7,100 nucleotides of DNA, from NCBI GenBank assembly GCA_902796815.1, contig CADBQL010000006.1, positions 1 through 7,100 on the forward strand. Reading direction: 5' to 3'. Positions 6,192 through 7,100 of this stretch are shown in pieces (the first letter of the stretch is position 1; each line of letters begins with the position of its first letter). A model generated the notes under the pieces. It worked only from the letters and a program-made list of their open reading frames with translations. It was not told where the DNA came from and did not search any database. Origin of the DNA: an uncultured Coriobacteriaceae bacterium (GTDB taxonomy: Bacteria; Actinomycetota; Coriobacteriia; Coriobacteriales; Eggerthellaceae). The position numbers and the translations under genes are program-made.

Positions 6192-7100
6192 TCATTTCGC
6201 GGCCCCCTCACGCTCGTCGGCCTTCTGAACGGCATCGTGCAGCGCGTCGGCCATGCGCTCCTTGTTGAGCTCGGGACGGCGCACACGATAGTAAATCAGC
6301 ATGCCGATCAGGAAAACAAACAGAATCGGAATGGAAACCGCCGGGATGGCGATGTAGCGCGGAATCTGCAGCGCGTCGGGCACGACGACATCCATATCGG
6401 CCAGGTTGTCAATGCGGTGCCCACGCACGAGCATACGGTGCGTGTTGATGCCGTACGGCGTGCACGTGATGAGCGTGCAGTAATCCTTTCCGGATTCGAT
6501 GTTCAAATCCGAAAGGTCCGTCGGCAACACAATGCGAATCTGGTCAATCTCGTAGGTAACCGTCTCGTTGAGCACGGTCACGGTAAACGTATCGCCTTCG
6601 ACGAGTTTGTCGAGGTCAGTGAACAGCTTGGCCGACGGCAATCCGCGGTGTCCCGAAATCGCCGCATGTGTGTTCGGCCCACCTACGGGCAGCGACGTAC
6701 CCTCGAGGTGACCGATGGCGATCTGCAGAACCGACTCGGACATGCCATGGTAAATCGGGTAGTCAACGTTAATGCTGTTGATCTGCACGTAGCCCATGAC
6801 ACCGTTGCCAGTCAGGTTGAGGATGGATTCGTATTCCTTCTTTTCGGCATCGCTCATCGTATAGCGGTTGCCCTTCGTGAGCAGCCGATCATTGTAATCA
6901 TGCGCTTCTTCGAGCATGGCCTTGATTTTTTCGGGGTCGGTTTCCTGGACCGCCGCCACGTAGCTCGCGATTGCGCGCGACTGGTGATAGCTGTTCCACC
7001 AATCGCTGAACGTCGGGTATGCGATGATGCCGACGCCTACGACCAGGATGAGAACTGCGATGATGGTCGAAATTTTTGGGCCGCGGCGCTTTTTGCCCGC
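6192..7100 (-). CDS. Class C (pilin-polymerising) sortase, start outside window
   Basis: The frame is open to the window edge, so 302 C-terminal residues are visible. A basic stretch (GKKRRGPK) and a hydrophobic helix (about 11-30) lead into YPTFSDWWNSYHQSRAIASY (28-47), a typical class C sortase N-terminus. The GTG at 6959 lies inside this conserved part and is not the start. The catalytic domain has NGVMGYVQI, SGHRG (His 151 of the visible chain), TCTPYGINTHR (Cys 213) and LVRGHR (Arg 226), the sortase His-Cys-Arg triad. A second membrane helix (about 248-272) and a basic/charged tail follow, also typical of class C. The enzyme joins pilin subunits by transpeptidation at the outer face of the membrane. 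The usual DPF/DPW lid motif is not found; NRYTMSD occupies that area. It precedes the pilin-like gene by 170 nt on the same strand. Confidence 0.93.
   Translation of the reverse strand, partial: AGKKRRGPKISTIIAVLILVVGVGIIAYPTFSDWWNSYHQSRAIASYVAAVQETDPEKIKAMLEEAHDYNDRLLTKGNRYTMSDAEKKEYESILNLTGNGVMGYVQINSINVDYPIYHGMSESVLQIAIGHLEGTSLPVGGPNTHAAISGHRGLPSAKLFTDLDKLVEGDTFTVTVLNETVTYEIDQIRIVLPTDLSDLNIESGKDYCTLITCTPYGINTHRMLVRGHRIDNLADMDVVVPDALQIPRYIAIPAVSIPILFVFLIGMLIYYRVRRPELNKERMADALHDAVQKADEREGAAK

Overview
The window looks like part of a chromosome from a Gram-positive gut-type bacterium. A member of the Coriobacteriia (Collinsella/Olsenella-like actinobacteria) is my best guess, with a Firmicute such as a Lachnospiraceae relative as the alternative. 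This rests on a mid-to-high GC content, strong AGGAGG-type ribosome sites, a class C sortase, and secreted proteins of the kind found in SipW/TasA-type clusters of these groups. The assignment is inference, not proof.

Left side (1-1011, + strand): the end of an epsilon/PezA-like antitoxin overlaps by 4 nt (GTGA) the start of a zeta/PezT-family toxin. The toxin reading frame breaks exactly inside its P-loop. One missing A, or a -1 ribosomal shift on a G_GGA_AAA heptamer, separates GGQSGAGK from STLHK. The remainder of the zeta kinase fold is intact in the second frame.

Middle (1012-1281): a convergent intergenic region. It holds two 30-nt near-palindromic repeats in tandem, a third partial copy in inverted orientation, and a strong hairpin terminator that can serve both flanking transcripts.

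Right side (1282-7100, all - strand): a surface-fibre operon, read from right to left. It contains a class C (pilin-type) sortase whose start lies beyond the window; a pilin-like protein with a putative Cna_B/SpaA-type domain but no sorting signal or membrane anchor; a TasA/CalY-like protein with a YFTD motif just after the signal peptide; a second secreted SipW-cluster-type protein; a third with a VQTGD sortase-like anchor; and a terminal membrane-anchored protein with beta-domain and MucBP-like regions on a Thr/Asn-rich stalk. The pilin, TasA-like and following genes are only 12 nt apart and each stop codon abuts the next ribosome site, so they are probably translated as a unit. The last two genes are each preceded by gaps of about 130 nt.

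The notable biology is the combination of pilin-sortase machinery with TasA-like fibre components in one gene array, in which only one visible substrate carries a recognisable sortase motif. A dedicated SipW-type signal peptidase is not visible and may lie upstream beyond base 7100.
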